Assembly: GCA_020637775.1 (NCBI GenBank)
Contig: JACKJV010000012.1
Coordinates: forward strand, 28,812-92,811
DNA from: Brucellaceae bacterium
Lineage (GTDB): Bacteria > Pseudomonadota > Alphaproteobacteria > Rhizobiales > Rhizobiaceae
DNA length: 64,000 bases
Reading direction: 5' to 3'
The stretch's first letter is position 1. Each line of letters opens with the position of its first letter. The notes under the pieces are model-generated. The model did not search any database. It saw only the letters and a program-made list of their open reading frames with translations, and was not told the DNA's origin. The translations under genes were made by a program, and so were the position numbers. Of this stretch, positions 9,649 through 19,059 are shown piece by piece.

Positions 9649-11049
9649 TCAGCATTCCGGTACGTTCACTGCCAGACCACCAAGCGCCGTTTCCTTGTAG
9701 CGGCTGTCCATGTCGCGGCCGGTTTCCGCCATGGTACGGATACAGGCGTCGAGCGAGACGATATGGGCGCCATCGCCATGCAGCGCCAGTGACGCCGCGG
9801 TCACCGCCTTCACGGCGCCCAGCGCATTGCGCTCGATGCATGGCACCTGCACAAGGCCGGCCACCGGGTCGCAGGTCATGCCCAGATGATGCTCCAGCGC
9901 GATTTCGGCGGCGTTTTCCACCTGTTCCGGCGTGCCGCCCATCACCGCCGCAAGCCCGGCGGCGGCCATGGCTGACGCAGAACCGACCTCGCCCTGGCAC
10001 CCCACTTCGGCCCCAGAAATCGAGGCGTTGTGTTTTATGATTCCGCCCACTGCGGCTGCCGTGAGGAGGAATTCCCGCCGTTGTGCGCGATCCATGCCGT
10101 CATGAAACCGCAGCGCGTATTTCAGCACGGCGGGCACGACGCCCGCTGCCCCGTTCGTTGGCGCTGTCACCACCTTGCCGCCCGCTGCGTTTTCCTCGTT
10201 GACCGCCATGGCATAGACGGACAACCAGTCATTTGCGGCCATTGGATCGGCCTTGTTGAGCAGGCTTTGCTGGGTCAGGCGCCCATGCATGGCGGCCGCG
10301 CGGCGGCGCACCCGCAGCCCGCCCGGCAGTTCGCCGGTGGCGGCCAGTCCGCGCTCGATACAGGCGTCCATCGCATGCCAGATCCGGTCAAGGCCGTCAT
10401 CCAGATCGTGCCGCGCCATGCGTTTTTCTTCATTGGCCCGCTTCATGGCGGCGATGGACAGGCCGCTTTCTCGCGCCATCGCCAGCATTTCGGAGGCATT
10501 CGAGAACGGAAACGGCGAACCCGGCCCCTCCTCCGGACCAGGACCGGCATGAACCGTGTTCAGTTCATCCTCGGTGACCACGAATCCGCCGCCGACCGAG
10601 TAATAGACCCGGCGAAGCAGGACGCGGCCGTCCTCGTCATGCGCGCTGAACGCCATGCCGTTGGCATGGCCTGGCAGCGCGTTCTGCCGGTCGACGACCA
10701 GGTCGTTCTCGGGATCGAAGCGATAGGCCGGATGCCCGGCCGGCCGGACCATGCATTCCGCAGCAATGCGCGCGACAGCCTTGTCAGCCGCATCCGGGTC
10801 GATGCCGGCGGGCGTATGGCCGTCGAGGCCCAGCAGGACGGCGCGATCGGTCGCATGGCCCTTGGCGGTGAAGGCCAGTGAGCCGTGCAGGCTGGCTGAA
10901 AGCCGCGTGACCGTCGCGCCGGCAGGCCGCGGCCAGGCATCATCGCGTATCTCGTCGAGGAACCGCCGCGCCGCATTCATCGGTCCCATCGTATGGGAAC
11001 TCGACGGACCAAGCCCGATCTTGAACAGGTCGAATACCGACAGGAACAT
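9649..11049 (-). CDS. sdaA: L-serine ammonia-lyase (serine dehydratase), iron-sulfur type
   Basis: This single-chain enzyme of 466 residues deaminates L-serine to pyruvate and ammonia using a [4Fe-4S] cluster. The N-terminal beta-type domain begins [23 protein letters not shown] (SSSHT substrate loop). The alpha-type domain has the cluster-binding cysteines in [31 protein letters not shown] and the second loop. The start at 11049 follows GGGAGA. Length and motifs are complete. Confidence 0.95.
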   Translation of the reverse strand: MFLSVFDLFKIGLGPSSSHTMGPMNAARRFLDEIRDDAWPRPAGATVTRLSASLHGSLAFTAKGHATDRAVLLGLDGHTPAGIDPDAADKAVARIAAECMVRPAGHPAYRFDPENDLVVDRQNALPGHANGMAFSAHDEDGRVLLRRVYYSVGGGFVVTEDELNTVHAGPGPEEGPGSPFPFSNASEMLAMARESGLSIAAMKRANEEKRMARHDLDDGLDRIWHAMDACIERGLAATGELPGGLRVRRRAAAMHGRLTQQSLLNKADPMAANDWLSVYAMAVNEENAAGGKVVTAPTNGAAGVVPAVLKYALRFHDGMDRAQRREFLLTAAAVGGIIKHNASISGAEVGCQGEVGSASAMAAAGLAAVMGGTPEQVENAAEIALEHHLGMTCDPVAGLVQVPCIERNALGAVKAVTAASLALHGDGAHIVSLDACIRTMAETGRDMDSRYKETALGGLAVNVPEC

Positions 11050-11170
11050 GCCCAATCTCCCAGACCGGCGGACAGTCCCGCCGCTACTGCCGGACTGTCG
11101 CAATCCCGGATTTCTTTTCCGGCGCAGGAACCGCCATCGCCTTGGCCATTGGCGACATCGCAAACGAAAA

Positions 11171-11195
11171 ACGCCGGTGCATGCGGCACCGGCGT
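11171..11195 (-). terminator. Terminator after the 42-residue membrane protein gene
   Basis: Arms ACGCCGGTGC and GCACCGGCGT surround a 5-base loop. On the minus strand a TTTTTCG run follows, so it terminates the small gene at 11223-11351. Confidence 0.75.
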
Positions 11196-11222
11196 TGTTC
11201 CAGGTAAATGCTAATGAAAATG

Positions 11223-11351
11223 TCAGTTTGCAGCAACCACCGCCGTGGTTTCCGCGCCGCCGAACAGCCAGGCCAGCAAAATGATGCCGGCAAAGGCCGC
11301 CACTGCCCAGGCTGTCACGCCCCAGCAGCTTTTCTGAACGGTTTCGTCCAT
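11223..11351 (-). CDS. Small single-pass membrane protein
   Basis: The 42-residue peptide starts MDETVQKSCWGV and is dominated by one transmembrane helix (about residues 13-31, rich in Ala, Ile, Leu and Trp). AGGA lies at a good distance before the ATG, and a strong terminator follows, which supports a real independent gene. I do not recognise the family. Confidence 0.6.
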   Translation of the reverse strand: MDETVQKSCWGVTAWAVAAFAGIILLAWLFGGAETTAVVAAN

Positions 11352-11726
11352 GATGATCCTGTCTTGCTGTTGCTTCGCAGGTTGCCGCCTGCAAGCCGGC
11401 ATGGGCAACCCGTGGCGTGGACCGATACGCCCGCTGACCTGCCATTGCAAGTCCAAAAGCGGCGCAAAAATGGCCCGCAGCTTTCGCCATCTTCATCACC
11501 GGACAACAAGTTTCTGAAATATCTCGATATTCTCGATCACGGCCTTTAACAAATCGGTAACATATGGGGCCGGAACGTGGCGGCGTGACGGTTTCGCAAT
11601 CGGCCGGCAAGGCTGCAAACATGGCGGCCGCTCGACAATGGAATCGGCCCTGCCCGCATGACTTGCCAGATCGCCGTGTCCATGAAATGTACGGGCATCG
11701 GGAAATAGCGGGAGAACGGGACGGCC
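11352..11726. other. Intergenic region without a supported gene
   Basis: The 375 bases between the small membrane protein (minus) and the DUF3253 gene (plus) must contain both divergent promoters. The open frames here lack ribosome binding sites and protein-like composition. I see no convincing repeat or RNA. Confidence 0.5.
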
Positions 11727-12014
11727 ATGATCCGGGTGGACGAAACCAGATTGCGCCAGACCATCCAGGATCTGGCGAAGGCGCGCGGCCCGGGAAAGAC
11801 CATCTGCCCGTCGGAAGCGGCGCGCGCGATTGCCGGGCCTGACGAAAAGCAATGGCGGCTGCTGATGAAGCCCCTGCGCGCCCAGGCCGTGGCAATGGCC
11901 AAGGCTGGGGAAATCACCATTCTGCGCAAGGGCAGGCCGGTTGACCCGGACGACTTCCGCGGCGTTTACCGCATTGCCATGGCAGCGGACGGTCAAGGTG
12001 ACGGAAAGAACTGA
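11727..12014 (+). CDS. DUF3253 domain protein
   Basis: The 95-residue protein has the DUF3253 pattern: GPGKTICPSEAARAIAG, the WRLLMKPLRAQAVAMAKAGEI segment and the ILRKGRPVDPDDFRGVYRI end. It resembles a small winged-helix fold, but the function is unknown. Its last 22 bases overlap the end of the convergent ydcF-like gene. Confidence 0.8.
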   Translation: MIRVDETRLRQTIQDLAKARGPGKTICPSEAARAIAGPDEKQWRLLMKPLRAQAVAMAKAGEITILRKGRPVDPDDFRGVYRIAMAADGQGDGKN

Positions 12015-12787
12015 GGAATCCGACCTGTCAGGTAGTATGCCGCCAGTCCGATCCATTCCCGCAGGCCAAGTGTTGCCTCCTCCATGGCGTCGATCGGCGT
12101 CCGCCGGGCAAAGCTGAGGCCAGCAGGGCCCGGCGTGCGGTAGTCGACCGGCCATGGCGTCACATCCAGTCCCGCTTCGCGAAAAAGCGCCATGGATCGC
12201 GGCATGTGAAAGGCTGAGGTCACGAGCAGCCAGACCTCATCCTCGCCAGTCGCGATGAGCGCGCGCGTGAAACGGGCGTTTTCCTGCGTGTTTCGCGAAC
12301 GGTTTTCCAGAACCAACCGGTCCCGGTCCACGCCAAGCGCCGTCATCAGCCGTTCGGCACTGTCGGCATCCCCTTCTCCCTCGGCGATCAGGGCGCCCGA
12401 TCCGCCGGAGATGACAATCCTGGCGTCGGCATAGCGCCTTGCCAGGATGGCGCCCTCCACGAAACGGTCACCGGCATCCTCCAGTTCATGGCCCCCGCGC
12501 GCCAGGTTGACGGCACCCGCCATGCCTCCGCCCAGGATGATGACGCCCGCAACCGAGGCCGGCGGCGGATCCGGTCTTTGAAACCGTTCCTCCAGCGGGT
12601 TGAGCAAGAGTTGACCGGCATTGGTCCACCCGCCGGCGACCAGAAGCAGCAAACCAAGAGATGACAATGTTATTGTCAAACGCCGCCATTCCAGCATCGC
12701 GGCCAGCCCGGTTGCCAGCATCAGCAGGAACAGAAGGCCCAGCGGCTGAATGGCGAACCAGGCGATCTTGGAGAGATAGAAGAACAT
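11993..12787 (-). CDS. YdcF family (DUF218) membrane-anchored protein
   Basis: This 264-residue protein has two N-terminal transmembrane helices followed by a DUF218 domain: GVIILGGGMAG, ARIVISGGSG and the late VTSAFHMPRSMALFREAG, all conserved in YdcF/SanA-like proteins. These are linked to envelope biogenesis; the substrate is not established. It starts one base after the stop of the upstream mscS-like gene, so the two are probably co-transcribed. Confidence 0.88.
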   Translation of the reverse strand: MFFYLSKIAWFAIQPLGLLFLLMLATGLAAMLEWRRLTITLSSLGLLLLVAGGWTNAGQLLLNPLEERFQRPDPPPASVAGVIILGGGMAGAVNLARGGHELEDAGDRFVEGAILARRYADARIVISGGSGALIAEGEGDADSAERLMTALGVDRDRLVLENRSRNTQENARFTRALIATGEDEVWLLVTSAFHMPRSMALFREAGLDVTPWPVDYRTPGPAGLSFARRTPIDAMEEATLGLREWIGLAAYYLTGRIPQFFPSP

Positions 12788-14149
12788 CTAGGCCTGATCC
12801 TTCCCGGCACGGCGCCGCTGCGCCGGCCGCTTTCCTGTCTGCTCGCCCGCAGTGGTCACCTCCACCGGCGTGCGCATGATCACCTCGCGGTGCGGGAACG
12901 GAATGCCAACCCCGTTTGCCTTGAACGTGTCCCACAACGCGATCATGACGGCGCCGCGCACATTGGTCAGTCCGGCCTGCGGATCGGCAATCCAGAAACG
13001 AAGCACGAAGTCGAGTGAACTGTCCCCGAAACCGATCAGCCAGCACACCGGCGAGGGATGCGACTGCACCCGCGGGGCCGCAGCCTTGCAGGCTTCGATT
13101 GCCAGCCGCGACACCTCATGCGGATCGGCGCTGTAGGAGACCCCGAACTCCACATCGAGGCGCACCAACTGGTCGCTGAACGACCAGTTCACGACACGGT
13201 TTGTGATGAACTCTTCGTTCGGGATCAGGAATTCCTTGCCGTCGCGCGTAACGACGGAGACGAAGCGGGCGCGCAACTCGCGAATCCATCCGAACGTCTC
13301 ATCCAGCGAAATCGTGTCGCCCGGTTTGATCGAACGGTCGAGCAGGATGATGATTCCGCTGATGAAATTGGAGACGACCTTTTGCAGCCCGAAGCCCAGA
13401 CCGACGCCGACCGCCCCCGAAAAGACGGTCAGCGCGGTCAGGTCGATACCCAGCGATGACAGCGCCACCGCGCCCGCCAGCAGCACGAGCGCGATCTTGA
13501 TCACCTTGCCGAGCAGGACGCGCAGGGACGGCGTCAGGTCATCGCTGCGCTGCAGGCGCCGGTCGATGAAGTTGCCGACGCCCGTGGCGAGCCACAAGGT
13601 GACGCCCATGGCGAAAAGCGCCTGAAGCGTGAACCAGAGCGAAATGCGCGCCTGCCCGACGCTCAGCGCCAGGCTGTCGAGAAGCACCTGCACCTGGTCC
13701 GAAACGCCGAGAACGATGATAGCTGCCCAGATCCAGCCGGCATAGGCAACGAGGCGGGCAAACATCCGGTTCCGGATCACCCGGGAAACGACCGCGATTA
13801 CCAGCCACAAGGTGGCAAGCGACAGGATGAGTGAAATCAGCCAGGACCGGCTGGGCCAGGTCACCGCCCGCATCACCGACAGGGTGATTGCCATGGCGAG
13901 GATGAAAATAACCCATTCACTGCGCCTGAGAAGGGCGACGACCATCCGCAGCAAGCCGGGATTGCCACGGATCCGCCGCGCCCGCTCTTCCAGCGCCGGC
14001 TCCACGCGCAGCGAAACGAGCCAGGCGACAAGGAAGACCCATGCCGCGATCGCGAGCTGGATGCCGGTCCACAACGGATCGATCGAAGCGATCAGGTCTT
14101 CGATGTTCTGTGCGACGGCGGCAAGCAGCTCGGCGACCGATTCACTCAT
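12788..14149 (-). CDS. Mechanosensitive ion channel family protein (MscS type)
   Basis: This 453-residue inner-membrane protein begins MSESVAELLAAVAQN. It has about five N-terminal helices and then the MscS core, GVGLGFGLQKVVSNFISG, continuing into the beta domain (LLDRSIKPGDTI, DGKEFLIPNEEF). Such channels release solutes on hypo-osmotic shock. The ATG at 14149 overlaps the aldo/keto reductase stop in an ATGA; the longer frame to 14185 is rejected for this reason. Confidence 0.92.
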   Translation of the reverse strand: MSESVAELLAAVAQNIEDLIASIDPLWTGIQLAIAAWVFLVAWLVSLRVEPALEERARRIRGNPGLLRMVVALLRRSEWVIFILAMAITLSVMRAVTWPSRSWLISLILSLATLWLVIAVVSRVIRNRMFARLVAYAGWIWAAIIVLGVSDQVQVLLDSLALSVGQARISLWFTLQALFAMGVTLWLATGVGNFIDRRLQRSDDLTPSLRVLLGKVIKIALVLLAGAVALSSLGIDLTALTVFSGAVGVGLGFGLQKVVSNFISGIIILLDRSIKPGDTISLDETFGWIRELRARFVSVVTRDGKEFLIPNEEFITNRVVNWSFSDQLVRLDVEFGVSYSADPHEVSRLAIEACKAAAPRVQSHPSPVCWLIGFGDSSLDFVLRFWIADPQAGLTNVRGAVMIALWDTFKANGVGIPFPHREVIMRTPVEVTTAGEQTGKRPAQRRRAGKDQA

Positions 14150-14976
14150 GCGGCATCCCAGACCGGTGAGAAGTCGAAATCGCAAATCCGTGCGTTGCGC
14201 TGGCGCAAAGCGGAGATTGCCGCCATCTCGTCATCGCTGAGGGTGAAATCGAAGACCGAGAGGTTTTCCGCCAGCCGTTCCGGCCGCGATGTGCGGGGTA
14301 TGGCGATCACGCCATCCTGCTGCACATGCCAGCGCAACACGATCTGGCCGGGTGTGCGCCCATGGGCGGCAGCCGCGTTGCTGACCGCCGGTTCGTCGAA
14401 CAGCGCGCCTCCGCGGTAAAGCGGGCAATAGGAGGTCAGCGCCATGCCATTGGCTGCCAGCATCGCCTTCAGCTTGTCCTGATTGAGATAGGGATGATAC
14501 TCGACCTGGTTGCACGCCAGCGGAGCATCGCTCAAACCGATGGCCTCGGCCAGAAGCCCGCTCGGAAAATTCGAAACGCCGATATGGCGGGCGAGGCCGG
14601 CTGCCCTGACCGCATTGAGCGCGCGAATCGAATCGCTGAGCGGAATGGCCGGATTGGGCCAATGAATGAGCAGGAGATCCACCGCATCCACGCCCAGCCG
14701 CTTCAGACTGGCCTCGGCGGAGCGCTGCAGGTCTCCGTCAGCGATATCGGTGAACCACACCTTCGTGGTGAGAAAGTAATCATCCCGGGCCAGTCCGGAC
14801 GCCCGCAACCCTTCGCCGACCGCTTCCTCATTGGCGTATTTGGCGGCCGTATCGACATGGCGATAGCCTACCCGCAGCGCTTCAGCCACCATTTGCGCGC
14901 AATGCTCGCCCTCAAGTGTCCACGTGCCCATACCAAGCGCGGGAATGGAAGCTCCGTTTGCCTCAACCCTGTGCAT
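14146..14976 (-). CDS. Aldo/keto reductase
   Basis: The 276-residue NADPH-dependent oxidoreductase has the full catalytic set: Asp and Tyr in VDTAAKYANEE, Lys in TTKVWF and His in LLIHWPNP. IAIPRTSRPERLAENL is the cofactor-binding end. The small size and lack of loop extensions resemble 2,5-diketo-D-gluconate reductase type enzymes. The natural substrate cannot be told from sequence. It heads the gene pair with the MscS-like channel. Confidence 0.92.
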   Translation of the reverse strand: MHRVEANGASIPALGMGTWTLEGEHCAQMVAEALRVGYRHVDTAAKYANEEAVGEGLRASGLARDDYFLTTKVWFTDIADGDLQRSAEASLKRLGVDAVDLLLIHWPNPAIPLSDSIRALNAVRAAGLARHIGVSNFPSGLLAEAIGLSDAPLACNQVEYHPYLNQDKLKAMLAANGMALTSYCPLYRGGALFDEPAVSNAAAAHGRTPGQIVLRWHVQQDGVIAIPRTSRPERLAENLSVFDFTLSDDEMAAISALRQRNARICDFDFSPVWDAA

Positions 14977-15056
14977 TGACCGTCTTCTCCTTCATTGACG
15001 ATTGACCGGACCCTGCCCGGTTGAAATACCTGTTATCCATGATCGAAGGTCAGTCT

Positions 15057-16025
15057 ATGGCATCAGCACAATCGGGCAAGGGCCGCATCGCGGCAATCGA
15101 CGCGGCGCGCACCATCGCGCTGGCCGCGATGGCCGTCTATCACTTCACATGGGATCTGGAATTTTTCGGATATGTGCAGGCGGGCACAGCCGCCAGCGGC
15201 GGATGGAAGCTCTTCGCCCGGTGCATTGCCGGTTCCTTCCTCCTGCTGGCCGGAATCGGCTTGGTACTCGGCCACGGTCAGGGCATGCGGTGGCGCGCCT
15301 ATCTTGTGCGGCTCGGGCGCGTGGCCACGGCCGCCGCGCTCATAACACTGGTGACATGGTTCGCCATGCCCGACAGCTTCATCTTCTTCGGCATCCTGCA
15401 CCAGATCGCATTCGCCGGCATACTCGGTCTGGCCGTCCTGCGTCTGCCGTGGATTGCCACCGCGGTGCTGGCCGCAGCCATCTTCGCGCTCCCCTTCGTG
15501 TTCCGCGATCCGGCATTCGCAGCCCCCTGGCTGCGCTGGACCGGCCTCGCCCCCTTCCCGCCCGTCTCCAACGACTACGTCCCGGCCTTCCCGTGGACCG
15601 GCGTGGTGCTCGCGGGCATGGCGCTGGCGCAACTTGGTGGCGCCCATGGCTGGTTCGAAGCCTTGCGCAGGACGCGGCTGAACGCGCTTGTTCCGGCTTG
15701 GCTTGCATGGCCGGGACGCCATAGCCTGGCATTCTATCTTCTTCATCAGCCTATTCTGATCGCGCTGGTGTGGACGTGGGCACAATTCCTTCCACCAGCG
15801 ATCACCGTCGGCGATGCGCGGCCGGGATGCGAGGCACAATGCATGCAGACCGAGGACGAGGCCTTTTGCCGCGCATGGTGCCTTTGCGTGCTTGACGAAC
15901 TCGATTCGCGCGGCATGCTCGCCGAAGCCTTGGGCGGTCAGCCCTCTGCGTCTGCACGTCAGGCGGTCGAAGCGGCCCGCGCGCTCTGCGAGGCGCAAGC
16001 AACTACGGAGAAACAGCAGCCATGA
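15057..16025 (+). CDS. Heparan-alpha-glucosaminide N-acetyltransferase-like membrane protein (DUF1624)
   Basis: This multipass protein of about 322 residues begins with a short basic segment and RIAAIDAARTIALAAMAVYHF, the DUF1624/acyltransferase_3-like entry in which His of YHF is conserved. It has about eight helices and ends in a soluble tail with a cysteine cluster (CEAQC and FCRAWCLC). Earlier ATGs at 15021 and 15039 are possible; 15057 follows GAAGGT. The product overlaps the next gene by 4 bp, which suggests a two-gene operon. The acyl substrate is unknown. Confidence 0.82.
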   Translation: MASAQSGKGRIAAIDAARTIALAAMAVYHFTWDLEFFGYVQAGTAASGGWKLFARCIAGSFLLLAGIGLVLGHGQGMRWRAYLVRLGRVATAAALITLVTWFAMPDSFIFFGILHQIAFAGILGLAVLRLPWIATAVLAAAIFALPFVFRDPAFAAPWLRWTGLAPFPPVSNDYVPAFPWTGVVLAGMALAQLGGAHGWFEALRRTRLNALVPAWLAWPGRHSLAFYLLHQPILIALVWTWAQFLPPAITVGDARPGCEAQCMQTEDEAFCRAWCLCVLDELDSRGMLAEALGGQPSASARQAVEAARALCEAQATTEKQQP

Positions 16026-16504
16026 GCGCAAACCTTGAAAGGCCGAACCGGATACCCTGGCCACCCTTGCTCTATGGTAGCGCCATTCTGGCCGCAGTGG
16101 GCGCACAGTTCCTTTTTCCCCTCGGATTCGCGTGGATACCGCACCCCTTCTCCGACATCCTGTTCGCCATCGGCTGGGTGATCATTGCCGCCGCGCTGGC
16201 ACTGGACTTTTCGGCCATGGCGACATTGCACCGGGCCCGCACGACCGTATGGCCCAACCGCCGTTCCGATCATCTTGTCAGTTCAGGTCCGTTCCGCATC
16301 ACGCGAAATCCGATCTATGTCGGCAACACCATGCTGATGATTGGCGTCGGTCTCGTTTCCGGGATACTCTGGTTCATCCTGCTGGCCTTCGCCGCCGCCT
16401 TTGCCACCCAGAAGCTCGCCATCGAGCGTGAAGAGCGCCACCTCGCCCATCGCTTCGGCAAACCCTACCGCGACTACATGAAAAAGGTCCGGCGCTGGAT
16501 TTGA
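16022..16504 (+). CDS. Isoprenylcysteine carboxyl methyltransferase family protein
   Basis: This 160-residue membrane protein has about four helices and the ICMT/PEMT C-terminal motif: SGPFRITRNPIYVGNTMLMIG, followed by ERHLAHRFGKPYRDYMKKVRRW, the SAM-binding half of the family. Bacterial members methylate unknown small substrates. It is translationally coupled (ATGA) to the upstream acyltransferase-like gene. Confidence 0.88.
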   Translation: MSANLERPNRIPWPPLLYGSAILAAVGAQFLFPLGFAWIPHPFSDILFAIGWVIIAAALALDFSAMATLHRARTTVWPNRRSDHLVSSGPFRITRNPIYVGNTMLMIGVGLVSGILWFILLAFAAAFATQKLAIEREERHLAHRFGKPYRDYMKKVRRWI

Positions 16505-16532
16505 GCCGCATCCGGAAACGCGTTCTCCGGGG

Positions 16533-16919
16533 TCAGGTCGTGACCCCGAGCTCGGCCATCCGCTCCAGGCAAGCCTCTTCCGCCCGGTCGAGTTCGGCCA
16601 GCGTTTCCTCCAGGTCGCGGCGCTTCTGCCGCAGTTCCTCGCGCCGTTCCTCGATCTTGGCGATGATGGTCTTCAGTTGACCTCCCTCGCCCGGCGGTTC
16701 GCGGTACATCTGGATGATGTCGCGGATTTCGGCGATGGAAAAGCCGAGCCGCTTGCCGCGCATGATCTGCTTGATGAGATGCCGGTCCGCCGGGCGGTAG
16801 AGCCGCGTACGGCCGCGGCGGTGCGGCTGGATAAGGCCTTCGTCCTCATAGAAGCGCAGCGTCCGCGTGGACACGCCGAACTCCTTGGTGAGTTCCGTTA
16901 TGGTGTAGAATTCACGCAT
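16533..16919 (-). CDS. MerR family transcriptional regulator
   Basis: The 128-residue protein begins MREFYTITELTKEFGVST, a winged-helix MerR N-terminus, with RTLRFYEDEGLIQPHRRGRTR as the second half of the DNA-binding module. The C-terminal half is a long charged coiled coil (KIEERREELRQKRRDLEETL), used for dimerisation. No metal-binding cysteines are visible. A GGGGTCA/TGACCCC hairpin covers its stop codon and could terminate it and the convergent gene. Confidence 0.9.
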   Translation of the reverse strand: MREFYTITELTKEFGVSTRTLRFYEDEGLIQPHRRGRTRLYRPADRHLIKQIMRGKRLGFSIAEIRDIIQMYREPPGEGGQLKTIIAKIEERREELRQKRRDLEETLAELDRAEEACLERMAELGVTT

Positions 16920-17053
16920 GCCCGCAGCCTGTCGATGTTCCGGTCCTTTCCAAGTCTGCATAACCCTTACGTAAAAGTCAAATACACGGCAGAGACCGGG
17001 CTTGCCGCGGGCAGTGCCACCCCGGCAGACCGGACGAAAGCTGCCCGGCGCGG

Positions 17054-18487
17054 TCACCCCAGGGAAAACCACCAGGCGGCCAGCGCCAGAAAGGCAAAGA
17101 AGCCGACCACATCGGTCACGGTCGTCACGAAGACGCCCGAGGCGATGGCCGGATCGGCGCCCACCCTGTCCAGCAGCAGCGGAATGAGAATGCCGGCCAG
17201 CGCGGCCGCCAGCATGTTGACCACCATGGCCATGGCGATGACGGCGCCAAGCCCGGTATTCGAGAACCACAACGCCGCGACCACACCGATGATGATGGCG
17301 AACAGGACACCATTGAGTATGCCGACCATGGTTTCGCGCCGAATGACGCGGCCGGCATTGTAGATGTCGATATCCTTGGTGGCCAGCGCGCGCACGGCCA
17401 CGGTCATGGTCTGCGTCGCGGCATTGCCGCCCATCGATGCCACGATGGGCATGAGCACCGCCAGCGCCACCATCTGCTCGATCGTCGCATCGAACAGGCC
17501 GATCACCAGCGATGCCAGCACCGCTGTCCCGAGATTGATCAGGAGCCAGAGGAAGCGTGAGCGCGCGGCCTCGGCCACGCTGTCGGAAAGTTCCTCGTCG
17601 CCGACGCCACCCATGCGCTTGATGTCTTCCTCGGCCTCCTGCTGGATCACGTCAACGACATCATCGATCGTCAGCACGCCGACGAGCCGCTCGTTCTCGT
17701 CCACGACAGCCGCCGAGAGCAGGTCGTACTGCTCGAACACCTGTGCGGCCTCTTCCTGGTCCATCGTGGCCGGAATGGCATGGCGCGTCTCGTGCATCAC
17801 CTCCTCGACCTTGGTGCCGCGCCGGGTGCGCAGGATGCGATCGAGATTGACCGCGCCGACCAGCCGGAACGTCGGATCGATGACGAAGATCTGCGAGAAA
17901 CTGTCGGGAAGATCCTTGTCCTCGCGCATGTAGTCGATGGTCTGGCCGACGGTCCAGAAGGGCGGAACGGCGACGAATTCCGACTGCATGCGCCGGCCGG
18001 CCGTCTCTTCCGGATAATCGAGCGAACGGCGCAGCCGGATCCGCTCCGTGAACGGCAGCTTGGACAGGATCTCTTCCTGGTCTTCCGCTTCCAGGTCTTC
18101 AAGGATGTAGACCGCGTCATCGGAATCGAGTTCCTGCACCGCCTGCGCGATCTGGTCGTTTGGCAGCGATTCCACGATCTGGAGGCGGATCGCCTCGTCC
18201 ACCTCGGTCAGGGCGGCGAAGTCGAAATCCGCGCCCAGCAATTCCACCAGCGCGCGGCGCTGGTCCGGGATCAGCGCCTCGATGAGGTCGGCCAGTTCCG
18301 ATTCGTGCAATTCCCCGGCGTCACGCTTGAGCGTGACCGTATCGCGATCCGCGATCGCCGCGCCGATATGGGCCAGGTAGGAGGCGCGCACATAGCCGTC
18401 ATCGTCATAGATGTCGGCGCCATCCACGCTGTCCTCGCCTTCGGCCGGACCGTTTTCCAATTCTTCAGCCGACACCCTGCCCTCCAT
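17054..18487 (-). CDS. mgtE: Magnesium transporter MgtE
   Basis: This protein of about 477 residues has the MgtE layout: an acidic N-domain (repeats with LIEALIPDQRRALVELL), two CBS domains with RTRRGTKVEEVM and ERLVGVLTIDDVVDVIQQEAEEDI, and five C-terminal transmembrane helices containing VASMGGNAATQTMTVAVRALA. MgtE is a Mg2+-gated channel closed by cytoplasmic Mg2+ binding at the CBS/N region. The ATG at 18487 is used; a GTG four codons later has GGAGGG upstream and may be the true start. The frame is open to 18616. Confidence 0.93.
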   Translation of the reverse strand: MEGRVSAEELENGPAEGEDSVDGADIYDDDGYVRASYLAHIGAAIADRDTVTLKRDAGELHESELADLIEALIPDQRRALVELLGADFDFAALTEVDEAIRLQIVESLPNDQIAQAVQELDSDDAVYILEDLEAEDQEEILSKLPFTERIRLRRSLDYPEETAGRRMQSEFVAVPPFWTVGQTIDYMREDKDLPDSFSQIFVIDPTFRLVGAVNLDRILRTRRGTKVEEVMHETRHAIPATMDQEEAAQVFEQYDLLSAAVVDENERLVGVLTIDDVVDVIQQEAEEDIKRMGGVGDEELSDSVAEAARSRFLWLLINLGTAVLASLVIGLFDATIEQMVALAVLMPIVASMGGNAATQTMTVAVRALATKDIDIYNAGRVIRRETMVGILNGVLFAIIIGVVAALWFSNTGLGAVIAMAMVVNMLAAALAGILIPLLLDRVGADPAIASGVFVTTVTDVVGFFAFLALAAWWFSLG

Positions 18488-18543
18488 CCGACTCACACAT
18501 CCTGCCCCCTGTCTAGAGCAACATTTCCGCCGAATGAAGGCTC

Positions 18544-18583
18544 GCGCGCGGTGTTTTCGCACCCCTGCGAAACCACCGCGCGC
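18544..18583. repeat. Long hairpin in the mgtE/DUF4864 divergent promoter region
   Basis: The arm GCGCGCGGTG plus TTTCGCA pairs with TGCGAAA plus CACCGCGCGC, with one mismatch between the two blocks and a CCCC loop: 17 pairs in 40 bases. No T-run follows in either direction, and both flanking genes point away, so it is not a simple terminator. Confidence 0.8.
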
Positions 18584-18627
18584 CGGATTTCGTACCCTCA
18601 TGCAGGAAACCAGCAACGGAGACCGAC

Positions 18628-19059
18628 ATGCCTCATGCCACCACCCGCCGGCTTTTCCTGCTTGGCGCCGCCGCCATGTTCGCCATGCCTGCGCAGGCGC
18701 AGGATGGCGCAGACACCGCCGGCGCCCAGGCCGCCATCAGCGGACAGATGGAAGCCTTCCTCGCCGATGACACGGCTGCCGCCTACGCCTTCGCGGCCCC
18801 GAACATAAAGCGGCTGTTTCCTACCGTGGACAGGTTCGTCGCCATGGTGGAGCAAGGCTACCGGCCGGTCCGCCGCCCTTCCTCCTATGCCTTCGGCAGA
18901 TCGATCCCGCTCGCCAGCGGCCTGCTGCTCCAGGAAGTCTTGATCGTCGGACCGCAGGGCAAGGGCTGGAAGGCGCTTTACCGGATGCAGTTGCAGCCCG
19001 ACGGGAGCTGGAAGATCTCGGGCGTTTCGCTCAAGTCCGCCGATCTTCCATCCGCATGA
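18628..19059 (+). CDS. DUF4864 domain exported protein
   Basis: The 143-residue protein has a cleavable signal peptide (RRLFLLGAAAMFAMPAQAQ) and a mature DUF4864 domain: QAAISGQMEAFLADDTAAAYAFAAP, then the IKRLFPTVDRFVAMVEQGYRPV core and a C-terminal beta region ending in WKISGVSLK. The fold is NTF2-like. Function is unknown; it is predicted periplasmic. Confidence 0.85.
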   Translation: MPHATTRRLFLLGAAAMFAMPAQAQDGADTAGAQAAISGQMEAFLADDTAAAYAFAAPNIKRLFPTVDRFVAMVEQGYRPVRRPSSYAFGRSIPLASGLLLQEVLIVGPQGKGWKALYRMQLQPDGSWKISGVSLKSADLPSA

